64,000 nt of DNA, taken from contig MGPE01000002.1 of assembly GCA_001797335.1 (NCBI GenBank), positions 174,938-238,937 on the forward strand, read 5' to 3'. Origin of the DNA: Deltaproteobacteria bacterium GWA2_38_16 (lineage in GTDB: Bacteria > Bdellovibrionota > JACOXK01 > 2-02-FULL-40-11). Shown here in pieces: positions 1-10,686 of this stretch. The position numbers were made by a program, and so were the translations under genes. The notes under the pieces are model-generated. The model worked only from the letters and a program-made list of their open reading frames with translations, had not been told where the DNA came from and did not search any database. The stretch's first letter is position 1. Every line of letters starts with the position of its first letter.

Positions 1-829
1 GGGAATCAATAAGGGCCTTGGTCATTTTATACGAGGAGGAAATAAGCGTTCCCCCACTTTCTCTCGTATGATAAAAGGTATTTTGGTCCACTTCTTTGGC
101 TTGCGCATCGTGAATAATGTACCGGCAAACAATATTGTCGTACTGACTCCTAAGCCAGGTATCAATCCAAAAGGATTCAATCCGAACAATTTCTTTTTGT
201 TCATCGCCCATAGAACCCGACACATCCATAATATAAATAATCGCTGCATTGTATTCCGGACGCGGGGTCGGCTTCCAAAAACGATATCGTTTATCGCGTT
301 TAATGGGAACAATAATAGGGTCTTTTTCATTGTATTCTCCAAAAGCAATCTGTCGCTTGAGGGCTTCTTTATACGTACGTTTAAAATGACGTAAAGATTC
401 TGATCCTGTGGGACGAATACTTGAATATTTATTGGTAAAATTGGTAACTACTCCTCTTCCTCGAGGTTGAATCCGAGGAAGATTGAGTTCTTCGGCCATC
501 ATCTGTGCCAGCTCTTCAAGACTTACTTCTACTTCTAAAATATGCTCACCTGGAAGATTTCCGGCTTGAGAAGCTTGAGCCTCTCCTTCTTGCGCCCCTT
601 TTCCAATCACTGTTCCTACTTTTCCTTCGCCTTGCCCCACTCCTCCCATTTGCTCTTGCCCATATCTAAAACGGGGAATGTCAATTTGGGGCAAGGGAAT
701 ACTAATTAAATTTTTTCCTTGCGCACCTAAGAGTTCTCCCTTGGTGATATATTTTTTAAGATTTTGTTTGATGCGGCCTTTAATAATATCTTTAAAGCGG
801 TTTAAGTCCCGCTTAATTTTAGGAATCAC
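1..829 (-). CDS. yhbH: YeaH/YhbH (DUF444) family protein, partial (C-terminus outside window)
   Basis: Minus-strand frame reads [32 protein letters not shown]...[34 protein letters not shown] (VWA-like MDVSGSMG); GTG start overlaps the prkA stop; prkA partner. Confidence 0.88.
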   Translation of the reverse strand, partial: MIPKIKRDLNRFKDIIKGRIKQNLKKYITKGELLGAQGKNLISIPLPQIDIPRFRYGQEQMGGVGQGEGKVGTVIGKGAQEGEAQASQAGNLPGEHILEVEVSLEELAQMMAEELNLPRIQPRGRGVVTNFTNKYSSIRPTGSESLRHFKRTYKEALKRQIAFGEYNEKDPIIVPIKRDKRYRFWKPTPRPEYNAAIIYIMDVSGSMGDEQKEIVRIESFWIDTWLRSQYDNIVCRYIIHDAQAKEVDQNTFYHTRESGGTLISSSYKMTKALIDS

Positions 830-2901
830 GAGGCTCTCCTGACGTCCCCCCTCGCGTAGATACTGGCCACAAAATTAAGAACATCGGTCGAACAAATCTC
901 ACAATACCCATAGCTTTTAATGAGACGACTTTTAATAATCCTAATTCTTTCTTGTGTTGCTGGATCCACCGTTCGAGAGACCAAAGATGACAATTTAATC
1001 GTATCCTTCTGATCTTCAAAAATTTTAAGTTCCAGCGCTCGTCTCAACCGCTCATTGGTTCGATAATCAAAAGTTTTGTCTTCCAAAGCAAGCGAGCCAA
1101 TGTAATTCATGATTTCTCGTCTAAAATCATCTTTTCGGCTTTCAGGGATATCAATTTTTTCTTCAATCGAACGCATCAGTCTTTCGTCTGGTTCCTCATA
1201 GTCTCCCGTATAACGATTTTTTACCCGGTCTCTTTGAGTATAGGCTTTCACATTATCCAAATAATTAGAACACAGCCGTGAAACCACCTCGTCGTCACAG
1301 CTAATGGCCCTTTGGACTTCACTTTTGACAATCTCTTCATATTCATGACGAACCATGGCTAAAAGTTCTTCATAACGACGTCGTTGCTCATCTCCCGATA
1401 CCATCACATGGTGCCTCAACCCTTTATGAAGTTCTGAGAGAACTAAGAAAGGATTCAAACAAGCATTTTCTTCATTCACCAAGGAATTGGAAATTTTATC
1501 TTGAATATACCGAGGAGAAATCCCATTTAATCCCTCTCGTAATGTTTCTTTCCTTAACTCTTTCACATTTTCTTCGGTGTAACCGGGGAGCGCATGACCA
1601 TCGTAGAGTTTTAATTTTTGCACCAAAGACAAATTGGCTTTTTTGGGCGATTCCAAACGAGTTAAAATGGCCCACATAGCAGCCATGGTCAGTGTATGAG
1701 GAGCAATATGTTTCCCACGGATACGGTCGCCATTAAAATCCCTTTCATAAATTTTTGTTTCAGCCTTTAGTTTGGTAATATAGGGAATATCAATTTTAAC
1801 CGTCCTATCTCGAAGCGCTTCCATATACTCATTGCTTTGAAGTTTTCTGTATTCTGGCTCATTGGTATGTCCAATAATGACTTCATCAATATCGGTCTGA
1901 GCAAATTTTTTGGGCTTAATTTTATGCTCTTGTGTTGCCCCTAAAAGATCGTACAAAAAGGCTGTATCGAGTTTTAAGATTTCAATAAATTCAATCATCC
2001 CGCGATTGGCAATATTAAATTCTCCGTCGAAATTAAAGGCCCTGGGATCAGAATCTGATCCATAAATGGCAATTTTTCGATAGTTAATATCCCCTGAAAG
2101 CTCGGTAGAATCTTGGTTTTTTTCATCCTTGGGTTGAAAAGTTCCAATCCCAATTCGATCTTTTTCAGAAAGAGAAATTCGACGAACTTTAATATGCTTT
2201 AACACACTCTTCCAATCTCCCTTAAATCGAACCATAAGATGATTAAAAATAAACCGACAGGGGGGACACAGTTCCCCTTCAATTTGAAGTTTATACTGCA
2301 ACTCTTTTCCTTTGGTGAGTTCTTGAATGACAGGCTCTCTAAATTCCTGGGGAACTAAAAGCAGTGGATCTTCGTGCATGGGACACAGAAATTCTGAATT
2401 TCCCCCTAAGAGTTCTTTCTTCATCCATTCATCTTCTCGATCGATCCAGCTAAAACTATACAGAGCGCCCTCAGGAGTTTTTGAAAAATCTTCAAGCCCA
2501 CGTTTTAAAAGGCGGCAAATGGTACTCTTTGCACATCCAACAGGACCATGCAGTAAAATAATCCTTTTTTCTGTCCCATATCGTTGTGCCGCAGATTTAA
2601 ATACATTGACCAATTTCATGAGAGGAATATCTAACCCATACAATGCATCTTTCCCCCCATGGGTAGCATCATCAAAAAACTTATAGTGGGTAATTTTTTT
2701 GCGGGACTCTACGTATTCTATAGTCCCATATGACATAATCATGTCATAGATCCGCTGGTAAGAAGTTCTTGAAGCTAGTGGATTTTCCTTAACAATATCA
2801 AGATATTGCTCAAAAGAGCCTTCCCAAACCAAATTTTCGTAATGAGCTTTCTTTTGAAGTTCTTGTACCAATGAAACAATGTTATCTTCTGGATACGCCA
2901 C
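826..2901 (-). CDS. prkA: PrkA family serine protein kinase
   Basis: 691 aa; AAA-type P-loop [10 protein letters not shown], typical PrkA N- and C-terminal regions; upstream AAGGAGG; adjacent to yhbH. Confidence 0.93.
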   Translation of the reverse strand: MAYPEDNIVSLVQELQKKAHYENLVWEGSFEQYLDIVKENPLASRTSYQRIYDMIMSYGTIEYVESRKKITHYKFFDDATHGGKDALYGLDIPLMKLVNVFKSAAQRYGTEKRIILLHGPVGCAKSTICRLLKRGLEDFSKTPEGALYSFSWIDREDEWMKKELLGGNSEFLCPMHEDPLLLVPQEFREPVIQELTKGKELQYKLQIEGELCPPCRFIFNHLMVRFKGDWKSVLKHIKVRRISLSEKDRIGIGTFQPKDEKNQDSTELSGDINYRKIAIYGSDSDPRAFNFDGEFNIANRGMIEFIEILKLDTAFLYDLLGATQEHKIKPKKFAQTDIDEVIIGHTNEPEYRKLQSNEYMEALRDRTVKIDIPYITKLKAETKIYERDFNGDRIRGKHIAPHTLTMAAMWAILTRLESPKKANLSLVQKLKLYDGHALPGYTEENVKELRKETLREGLNGISPRYIQDKISNSLVNEENACLNPFLVLSELHKGLRHHVMVSGDEQRRRYEELLAMVRHEYEEIVKSEVQRAISCDDEVVSRLCSNYLDNVKAYTQRDRVKNRYTGDYEEPDERLMRSIEEKIDIPESRKDDFRREIMNYIGSLALEDKTFDYRTNERLRRALELKIFEDQKDTIKLSSLVSRTVDPATQERIRIIKSRLIKSYGYCEICSTDVLNFVASIYARGDVRRAS

Positions 2902-3023
2902 CCTTGCCTCCTTATGGGGGAATCCTTACTTTAAACTTCACCTATTGATACAGAGAATGAGAAAAAGATGATTTAGAATACCCTTATTCTTGAAGTCAGT
3001 ATATCAGCTTCGACCCTCGTCTG

Positions 3024-3755
3024 TCAAAAAATAAATTTTTTTAAGCTAAAGATACCTTGATCGTATTCCAAATACGTAAAATGAGAAATCCAGTCGCCCG
3101 TATTAAAATAAAATTTCTTTTTCCCCTGAACCATAAATTCCTGCTGATCGGGATGATGCGTGTGACCCAAAATTACGACATCCATATTTTCTGTTTCTAG
3201 TTTTTGTCTTGCGAAATCTCGGAAAAGTTGGATGGCTTTTGGATTGGCGCTTCGATAGTTTCGGCTAACGTGAGAAGAGCGCTGGCTTAATTTCCAAATC
3301 CAGGAGGGAGGAAGAAACTTAACCAACGCTTTTGTAAAACAAGCTCTTAAAAACCACCGAAGGAAAAGATATCCATAATCTTTCCGATTCACCTCGTCCC
3401 CATGGGCCATATAAATTTTAAAATCTCCCAGCTGAAACATACTCTCTTCTTTAATGACATTCACTTTAAGGGCTTCCGTAAAAAACGGCCCCAAAGAAAA
3501 ATCATGATTTCCTTCGATATAATCTATTTTCACTCCTACTTCTTTTAATTCTAATAATTTATTTAAAACGGGTACATATTCATAAAAAACCACAGCATTA
3601 AATCCCATCCAAAAATCAAAAAGATCTCCGCCGATGACCAGGCGAGAAAGCGATGTTTTTTCTTGCTCTAAAAAAGATAGAAAGGCTTTCATCCGGGGAT
3701 CACGGATGCCCTTTAAATGAAGATCTGAAACAAAAATGATTTTTTTTTCATTCAT
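3024..3755 (-). CDS. lpxH: UDP-2,3-diacylglucosamine diphosphatase-like metallophosphoesterase
   Basis: FVSDLHL, GGDLFDFW, EGNHDF, HGDE, GHTHHP metallophosphoesterase motifs; start set at MNEKK. Confidence 0.75.
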   Translation of the reverse strand: MNEKKIIFVSDLHLKGIRDPRMKAFLSFLEQEKTSLSRLVIGGDLFDFWMGFNAVVFYEYVPVLNKLLELKEVGVKIDYIEGNHDFSLGPFFTEALKVNVIKEESMFQLGDFKIYMAHGDEVNRKDYGYLFLRWFLRACFTKALVKFLPPSWIWKLSQRSSHVSRNYRSANPKAIQLFRDFARQKLETENMDVVILGHTHHPDQQEFMVQGKKKFYFNTGDWISHFTYLEYDQGIFSLKKFIF

Positions 3756-4258
3756 ACACAAAGTACTTTTTTTAAACTGTGGCTATAATATTGATTTTTC
3801 CCAATAATGACATGGTCTAAAAGCTCTATACCTATCAGCTTTCCCACCTTTTTCAAGCGCTTCGTCACAGCTATATCCTCAAGACTGGGCATGGCATTTC
3901 CACTGGGATGATTATGCACAATTAAAACAGCCGAAGCTCGAAGCTCAATAGCCGGGGCAAACACTTCTCTGGCATGAATCAAATTGGCATTGACAGTACC
4001 CAACGTCACTAATCGCTCTCCCAAAAGTTCACTTTTTTGATTCAAATAAAGTCCATAGGCTATCTCTTGAGACTTCGTCCACAACCGATAATGAAAATAA
4101 GAAAATACATCTGAACAGTCTTGAAATTTTTTTCTTTCTTTCAGAGAATGATCTTTCCACCGTCGGTCAATTTCTTGTCCCACATAAAAAGCCAATCGCA
4201 TCAGCCTTCCATTAGACCACTGTTTTAAATCCTTGGGCTTCATGCCTTTAAGCAACAA
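3752..4258 (-). CDS. radC: RadC-like JAB domain protein
   Basis: HNHPSGNAMPSLEDIAVTKRL JAMM motif; 168 aa. Confidence 0.8.
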   Translation of the reverse strand: MLLKGMKPKDLKQWSNGRLMRLAFYVGQEIDRRWKDHSLKERKKFQDCSDVFSYFHYRLWTKSQEIAYGLYLNQKSELLGERLVTLGTVNANLIHAREVFAPAIELRASAVLIVHNHPSGNAMPSLEDIAVTKRLKKVGKLIGIELLDHVIIGKNQYYSHSLKKVLCV

Positions 4259-4281
4259 GCAAATTTAATGCCAATGCAAAA

Positions 4282-4310
4282 TTGACTATTTTTTAGGCAT
4301 ATAGTATAGT
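4282..4310 (+). promoter_or_regulatory. sigma70-type promoter TTGACT-N17-TATAGT
   Basis: -35 at 4282-4287, -10 at 4305-4310, 17-nt spacer; ATG at 4321, about 10 nt after the -10. Confidence 0.6.
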
Positions 4311-4320
4311 GCCCACTTCC

Positions 4321-5586
4321 ATGAAATACTTTATTTTATCTTTTGTAATTTTCTTTCTAACACCGGCTTTATATGCCCAAGAATCGATATTTTTCCTAGA
4401 TCCAGATAACCACATTCTTATTGCCAGTAATGGCCAAATTTCTTCTGTGAATCCAGACGTTAGCGGGATTTCTCAAGATCTCTCTGGGAATGTTATTGTT
4501 TTATCCAAGGGAGGTCTTTTTAAAAAATTTGTTCGTCCAGATGGAACAGAAGACAGCACAGCTATCATCGAAGAACCCTCGGCCAGGCGATCCCCCATCA
4601 TCCAATATCAAATAGACACCCTGGGAAGACTTGCTCTTCTTAGAGCGGATGGAACCATTGAAATTAATTTTGTTCCCACCAAGATGGGATTTGATCCGAA
4701 GGCCAATGCCCAAATGGCCTTCTCAGAAAAAGGCCTATGGGTTTTGCAAAAAGATGCTTCCTTGTATAAATGGAATCCTCAAGAACACATTTGGAAATTT
4801 GTCGCCCAAGATGAATCTGTAAGAGCCATCGTAGCTACCCCTAATTCTTTATATGCTTTAAAAGTTTTAGAAAATGGTCTTTTTGCCCTTTGTGAATTTA
4901 AAGAAGCTTTAGAAACCGAAGAAAAAATTGAAATTATAAGAACCAATATATCTTTTGGGAAAAATCTTAATTTTCTTTCTTTACCCACACAACACACAGA
5001 ACCTCTTGCCTTTGGATACCACCAAGGATTTTTGGTGCTTTTAATTCGAGATACCGCCACAAATACGTACCAAGCAGTCTCTCTTCCAGAAGAACTGGTT
5101 CAACGAACACTCCTAGAAGGAATGGTAATTAACCGAAGGGATGTAAAAATAACTTCCCTTGATCTTTCTTCTTGTCCGAAAGATTTGGACTTAAAGCTTA
5201 TGACCTCTAGCGGTATGAATTGTAAAACAATGAAATGGTTTCCCGATCCTAAGCCTGCCGATGCACCACCCTCTTTATCTCAGGCTCTTTCTCATATTCA
5301 AGGGACAGTAAAAGCGAATCCAGATCCTGAGGGATTAAAATCACCATCATTTTTAGATGGCGTTTCCGGTCGAATACTCGATGAATTAACGATATGGGAC
5401 GAATTTACTGCAAAGGGCCCTCCCGGCACAGCTGAAAACATGCGGTTAGTAAAAGAAGCACTCAATAAAGATACGTTAAGAGTCGTTGAGACGTTGCTTC
5501 AAGATCCCCGAATGCGAAGAATAACACTCGAACGGGTCATTGATCTCATCATCGAAGCCCAAAAACGCAATCCCCATCTTAGATAG
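4321..5586 (+). CDS. Hypothetical exported protein, possibly beta-propeller-like
   Basis: Signal peptide MKYFILSFVIFFLTPALYAQ; repeated short segments resembling propeller blades. Confidence 0.6.
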   Translation: MKYFILSFVIFFLTPALYAQESIFFLDPDNHILIASNGQISSVNPDVSGISQDLSGNVIVLSKGGLFKKFVRPDGTEDSTAIIEEPSARRSPIIQYQIDTLGRLALLRADGTIEINFVPTKMGFDPKANAQMAFSEKGLWVLQKDASLYKWNPQEHIWKFVAQDESVRAIVATPNSLYALKVLENGLFALCEFKEALETEEKIEIIRTNISFGKNLNFLSLPTQHTEPLAFGYHQGFLVLLIRDTATNTYQAVSLPEELVQRTLLEGMVINRRDVKITSLDLSSCPKDLDLKLMTSSGMNCKTMKWFPDPKPADAPPSLSQALSHIQGTVKANPDPEGLKSPSFLDGVSGRILDELTIWDEFTAKGPPGTAENMRLVKEALNKDTLRVVETLLQDPRMRRITLERVIDLIIEAQKRNPHLR

Positions 5587-5633
5587 TTTCAGTTTTTCTC
5601 TAGAAATTCCGATACGTTAGAGTGGGGAATTTC

Positions 5634-7526
5634 ATGAAAATATTAGCAATGTGGCAAAAGGTAAGAGACACTTTAGACCCTCAAAAGTCTTTAAAAAGTA
5701 CACTCCGGTTTTGGTTTATGCTGTTTGCCTTAATCCCGCTGCTCGTCATTGTGGGTTATTCTGCCTATCTTTTTAATCAGCGCATGAATCAAGAACTGGT
5801 GAAACGTTTAAACGCCCTAGAAGAAGGCATTACGATTGAGCTTACGGATGTAGAAGAAAAATTACGTCTGGGAGGTATTCGCCATGCCAATGACTATTAT
5901 CTTATGAATCTAGTTCGTTCTCAAAAGAAAGCTGTTTTAGAAAGTGTCACCCAAAGTATTATTGAAAATTATATTACCGATCGAATTTCTTTTTTTAATG
6001 CCAAAGGGAAACTCATCACTTCTATTTTGCCCAAACGTATTGCCAATAATCCTGAAATCATTCTTCCGGAAGATCCCTCTCTCCTCTCAAAAGTAATTCT
6101 GGAATCCCTATCCGAAAAACGACAAATCGTCATGAAAACAGCTCACCCAAATATTGGTTTTTCATTTGACTGCTATACCAGTATGCGTCTGGGAGGAAAA
6201 TTCATTGGAGTCATTAAAGAAACCATTGTTGTGGATCGCTATTATAGCTTAAGCACCAAAGAAAGAACTGGGCTTGAAATATGTATTCTCAATAAAGAGT
6301 ACCAACTTTTGACTTCTACATTATCTCCAGAGCAAGAAAAAATATTTTACACCCCCTCACAACATAAAAAAATTGTTTCCATTCATTTACAAGATGAGTC
6401 TTTTTTAATGCTCACAAAACCCTTTTTAGATGATGATGAAAAACCTCAGGGCTATTTAGCCATTTTGGTGTCACAAGCCAACACTCAGAGCACTTTAAAA
6501 GAAATTAAAATTATTTTTGCTTTAATTTGTATTGTCATCATGATCGTTGTTATTTTCTTTTCTCAAATAGCTTCTCAAACAGTTTTAAACCCCATCGATC
6601 AGCTATTAAAAGCCATTCAAGATATGGAAAAGGGGAAAAACCACCCCTTGGTCCATGTTCCTCCGATGCAAGAAATTGCTACACTTATTCATTCTTTTAA
6701 TACCATGGCAAGCTCCCTAAAAACGACACAAACTCAACTTGTCCATTCCTCTAAGATGACTTCTCTAGGTCAGCTTGTCGCAGGTGTGGCCCATGAGCTT
6801 AATAACCCTATCGGGTATACCCATAGCAATATTCATCATCTAAAAGACTATTTAGAAAAATTAAAAAACATGATTCAAACTTATGAAGAAATGATTTCTA
6901 AGCTTCCCAAACCCCAACAAACCAAAATCCAAGATACTAAAAATGAACTAAACATTGATTTCATTTTAAAAGATATCGATAGCATTATCCAAAGTAGCTT
7001 GGATGGCACTCAACGCACCAAAGACATTGTTTTAAGTCTCAGAAATTTCTCTCGCCTCGATGAAGCAGAAATGAAAGAAGTCGATATCCATGAAGGGCTA
7101 GAAAGTACCCTTCGGCTTTTAAGCAGTGAATTTAAAAATAGGATCACTCTTCACAAAAATTATGGAACACTCCCAAAACTCATGTGCTACCCAAGCCAAA
7201 TTAATCAAGTCTTCATGAATATTTTAAGCAATAGTACCCAAGCCATTGAAGGGCCGGGAGATATCTGGATTACGACCCACGCCGATCCAGAGCAGATCAC
7301 TATTGCCATCCAAGACAGCGGAAAAGGTATTAAACCAGAACATGTGGAACGTATTTTTGATCCCTTTTTTACAACTAAAAAAGTAGGACAGGGAACCGGA
7401 TTAGGGCTTTCCATTTCGTATGGAATTATTCAAAAACATCATGGAGAAATTAAAGTAGAAAGCACCGTCGGAAAAGGATCTATCTTTACCATTATCCTGC
7501 CACTCATAAAAAAGGTATTGATTTAA
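5634..7526 (+). CDS. Membrane sensor histidine kinase (HAMP, HisKA, HATPase)
   Basis: Two TM segments, GVAHELNNPIGYTHSNI H-box, DSGKGIKPEHVERIFDPFFTTKKVGQGTGLGLS. Confidence 0.88.
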   Translation: MKILAMWQKVRDTLDPQKSLKSTLRFWFMLFALIPLLVIVGYSAYLFNQRMNQELVKRLNALEEGITIELTDVEEKLRLGGIRHANDYYLMNLVRSQKKAVLESVTQSIIENYITDRISFFNAKGKLITSILPKRIANNPEIILPEDPSLLSKVILESLSEKRQIVMKTAHPNIGFSFDCYTSMRLGGKFIGVIKETIVVDRYYSLSTKERTGLEICILNKEYQLLTSTLSPEQEKIFYTPSQHKKIVSIHLQDESFLMLTKPFLDDDEKPQGYLAILVSQANTQSTLKEIKIIFALICIVIMIVVIFFSQIASQTVLNPIDQLLKAIQDMEKGKNHPLVHVPPMQEIATLIHSFNTMASSLKTTQTQLVHSSKMTSLGQLVAGVAHELNNPIGYTHSNIHHLKDYLEKLKNMIQTYEEMISKLPKPQQTKIQDTKNELNIDFILKDIDSIIQSSLDGTQRTKDIVLSLRNFSRLDEAEMKEVDIHEGLESTLRLLSSEFKNRITLHKNYGTLPKLMCYPSQINQVFMNILSNSTQAIEGPGDIWITTHADPEQITIAIQDSGKGIKPEHVERIFDPFFTTKKVGQGTGLGLSISYGIIQKHHGEIKVESTVGKGSIFTIILPLIKKVLI

Positions 7527-7554
7527 ACTTCACATTTCACTATTTTTTAATCTC

Positions 7555-7899
7555 ATGAAGCATTTTTTAATATTTCTATTTCTCATATCGATGGCCTATG
7601 CTGGTGAAGAAAAAAAAGAAGCCCTTGAACTTAAACGGCAAGAAAAAATTGAGCACCGCTTATCGCACCAAGAAACCGCCCTTAAAAAACGCTTTGAGCG
7701 AAAGCGATCAGCCATCGAAAAAAAATATCATCGCCGCTTAAAAAGATTAGAAAAGCAGAAAGACAAGGTCTCCCCCACAAAATATGAAAAAGCCCTTACG
7801 CATCTTAATCACTGGTACGCTCGCGAAGAAAAACAACTCAAGTATGAAGAAGAACACGCCTATAAAAGAATGACCTCAAAAAAAGAAACTCTCAAATGA
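7555..7899 (+). CDS. Small exported, highly charged coiled-coil protein
   Basis: Signal peptide MKHFLIFLFLISMAYA followed by a K/E/R-rich helical body; overlaps the next gene by 4 nt. Confidence 0.5.
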   Translation: MKHFLIFLFLISMAYAGEEKKEALELKRQEKIEHRLSHQETALKKRFERKRSAIEKKYHRRLKRLEKQKDKVSPTKYEKALTHLNHWYAREEKQLKYEEEHAYKRMTSKKETLK

Positions 7900-8603
7900 T
7901 TCAGTGCATTTCTTTTTATGTTTTTCTAGCTCTATCCACCCTGTATTATTTTGGAGGAGGCATCATTTTATTGTGTTTTCTCTCACAAGAAAAAGTTATC
8001 GAATGGGCCGCACATGGATGGGGGACCTTTAATTTAAAACAAGCCGGCATTACATTAGAGGTAGTTGGGAAAGAAAATCTAGATAAACGCCCAGCCATTC
8101 TCGTCGTAAATCACCAAAGCATGCTGGACCTTTTTATTATGTGCGCTCTTCGCCCACCTAAAACACTGCCCGTCTCTAAAAAATCTATGAGGTATATTCC
8201 TCTCTTAGGCCTTTTTATGAAATCGGCGGGGGTTATTTTTATTGATCGCTATAATCCCAAAAAAGCCATGGCGGCCATGAAAGAAACGTATGAGGTTGTT
8301 CAAAAAAAAGGCTATTCCATTTTGATGGCTCCAGAGGGAACCCGAACAAAAACAGGAGAACTTTCCCCTTTAAAAAAGGGCGCTTTTTATTTAGCACTTC
8401 AAACAAAACTTCCCATGATTCCCATCACGCTGGTTAATGCCTTTCAACTTTTTCCAAAATCTGCATGGTCTCCAAAACCAGGGAGTATTCAGGTTTTTAT
8501 TGATTCGCCCATTTTAACAGAAACATGGACAGAAGAAAATTTATCCTTTCAAATAGACAACGTACGACGTATTTTTCTTACTCATCTTTCAAGAACTCTT
8601 TAA
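7896..8603 (+). CDS. plsC: 1-acyl-sn-glycerol-3-phosphate acyltransferase
   Basis: NHQSMLDLF (HX4D) and APEGTRTKTGEL motifs. Confidence 0.85.
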   Translation: MIQCISFYVFLALSTLYYFGGGIILLCFLSQEKVIEWAAHGWGTFNLKQAGITLEVVGKENLDKRPAILVVNHQSMLDLFIMCALRPPKTLPVSKKSMRYIPLLGLFMKSAGVIFIDRYNPKKAMAAMKETYEVVQKKGYSILMAPEGTRTKTGELSPLKKGAFYLALQTKLPMIPITLVNAFQLFPKSAWSPKPGSIQVFIDSPILTETWTEENLSFQIDNVRRIFLTHLSRTL

Positions 8604-10686
8604 CACGCTCAGAAAAAAGTCTTACAATCACAGATCTTTTACAGCTTACTGTATAGGTAGAAGGATCCGGAGGCATGGCTGAAGGGAATGCCCCATAGGT
8701 TAATGCATAAAAGAACACATTCTTTCGAATATCATCCCAGCTGGTTGTGTAATAATTCCACGTATCTGACCAGGTAGCTGTGGAGGTACTTACTCCTCCT
8801 TTAGCCTTGTAGTATTCAAAAGCTTCTTTCACCAGAGGTTCAAAATGAGGGTACATTCCTGTCAATTCAGCTAAAGACAAAACACCGTTCAGATCGGTAT
8901 CGTATTTTAAGAAAATATGTTCCACAAGCCTCATAAATCCACAAACCATTCTTAATTGATTGTCTGTAGGAATTTGAGCAGGATCAATATCAAACATTTT
9001 TACAATAAATAATACATAATTATAAAGCACTTTATGGGAAGGAAAACTCCGAACCAATTGCGAAAAATAATTTTGAAATTGCCCAGACTCCACCCATTCT
9101 TCCCAAGAAAGTGGCTTCATCGTTAACGAAGCTAAGAATCGATCATTTTCAATCCCAAAGCTCACCATATCTAAAATTTCAAAACGATCTAGGGCATCAT
9201 CTCTATTACTATTAATTAAAAGCTTATCTCCAATCACCAAAATAATCTTCCCAACTACATCAGGATTTAGAGCCGTGGCCGATTCTACCGAAGAACCATC
9301 CCCCATCAGTTTTTTAAATCCTGATATTAAATGCTGCACAGATCGAACAATGCCTGACAATTCAGAACTCACCACCAATTTCCCATCACGATTCATGTCA
9401 TAAACAGAAATTAAGTGATCAATAAAATAAAGAAGCATAGACGATAACTTTACCTCTGATATCGTTAAGGCATTTACATTGGCTTGATTAGGTTGAAGGG
9501 GATTTTTCCATAGAGGTTTTATTTTTTCGAAATCCGTTTTATTTACATGATTTGAAAAATCTTCTTCTGCCTTTTTAGCACTTTCTCTTGCCCCTAATAA
9601 CAATAGGTGCATTTTTTGGACATCTGTTCTGGTAAAATCAAGATCCTGGTTTTGAAACACATATCCTTTTAACGCCACCAAGGCATTGACAAAAATACCT
9701 GCTTCTTCTTCGGAGGATGCCAGATGTAGCATCCCCAAAAGTCTACTTAAATCTGAAGCCCGAACTTTCTCTCCTTCGCTTTTATAAAAAGCCTCTAAAA
9801 AACTATCGAGAAGTAAATTATATTTTTCAAACATCGCTGAAAATTGGGGAGTATCTAACATTTTTTCTTCATATAAAACTTGAATCTCAAATATTTTTTC
9901 AAAAGTATCCCTCGTCATTTTTAATACAGAGCCAATATCTTCTTTAGCAATATACTGGTCCGAATGATTATAAATAATTCGATTAATTAAATAGGCCGCA
10001 TCGATATACCGATTCCAGGATTCTAAATGAAAATATTTCTGTTGATTTAAAATAACCTTCTTCACAAGCGGAATATTTATTCTGCCCTTTGAATCCTGAA
10101 GAAGAATTTCAACAGCCTTCATAATCTCTGAAAAAACGTCTCTTTTAATTTCCCAATATTGATGTTGGTCCGAAGAAGCGTCCGGTATATTTAATTTCTT
10201 CTGAAGCTCAGAAACATTAGAAATGTGCCGAGCAGTAAGCCTCATTCGCCTAAACATTTCTTTGATATCGGCAAAAGAAATCCGGCTTTGATCAGACCCC
10301 AAGATAATATGAATAATCCCTACAAATCTCTCTACCCACAATTGAATATTTTTAGATTCTGCTAATACACCTGAGGTTAAAATAATTTCGATTTCTTTTG
10401 GAGAATAAGAGTCTTTTTGTTCTCCCATTAATTTTGAAGCTCCTTTTAACAACAAAAATTCACAGCGATCAATCATTTCTTCAAAATCAGCTGCCTCCAA
10501 CGTTCCTGCTTCATATTTTTTATAATTTTTTTCGATTAAATAAAAACTTTCTTTAGTTGCTTTATCATTTTTATCATAATGAACATGAAGTTCTGGAAGA
10601 GAAGGTGTATTTTCTCCAAATCCACAACTTACCCCTATCATGGCAATGCAGCCTAAAAAGAAAAGTCGTTTAAAAAGCATAGGCAC
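8578..10686 (-). CDS. Predicted lipoprotein with EF-hand-like calcium-binding loops
   Basis: Lipobox-like MIGVSC; DMNRDGKLVVSSEL and DTDLNGVLSLAEL loops; 702 aa. Confidence 0.6.
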   Translation of the reverse strand: MPMLFKRLFFLGCIAMIGVSCGFGENTPSLPELHVHYDKNDKATKESFYLIEKNYKKYEAGTLEAADFEEMIDRCEFLLLKGASKLMGEQKDSYSPKEIEIILTSGVLAESKNIQLWVERFVGIIHIILGSDQSRISFADIKEMFRRMRLTARHISNVSELQKKLNIPDASSDQHQYWEIKRDVFSEIMKAVEILLQDSKGRINIPLVKKVILNQQKYFHLESWNRYIDAAYLINRIIYNHSDQYIAKEDIGSVLKMTRDTFEKIFEIQVLYEEKMLDTPQFSAMFEKYNLLLDSFLEAFYKSEGEKVRASDLSRLLGMLHLASSEEEAGIFVNALVALKGYVFQNQDLDFTRTDVQKMHLLLLGARESAKKAEEDFSNHVNKTDFEKIKPLWKNPLQPNQANVNALTISEVKLSSMLLYFIDHLISVYDMNRDGKLVVSSELSGIVRSVQHLISGFKKLMGDGSSVESATALNPDVVGKIILVIGDKLLINSNRDDALDRFEILDMVSFGIENDRFLASLTMKPLSWEEWVESGQFQNYFSQLVRSFPSHKVLYNYVLFIVKMFDIDPAQIPTDNQLRMVCGFMRLVEHIFLKYDTDLNGVLSLAELTGMYPHFEPLVKEAFEYYKAKGGVSTSTATWSDTWNYYTTSWDDIRKNVFFYALTYGAFPSAMPPDPSTYTVSCKRSVIVRLFSERVKEFLKDE

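Noticed and set aside
2327-2686. Plus-strand ORF inside prkA (and similar antisense ORFs in the track)
   Set aside because: Fully contained in a confidently assigned gene on the other strand; no SD or domain features.
3752-4258. Truncated radC
   Set aside because: Short RadC-like JAB proteins exist and the JAMM motif is intact, so truncation is not supported.
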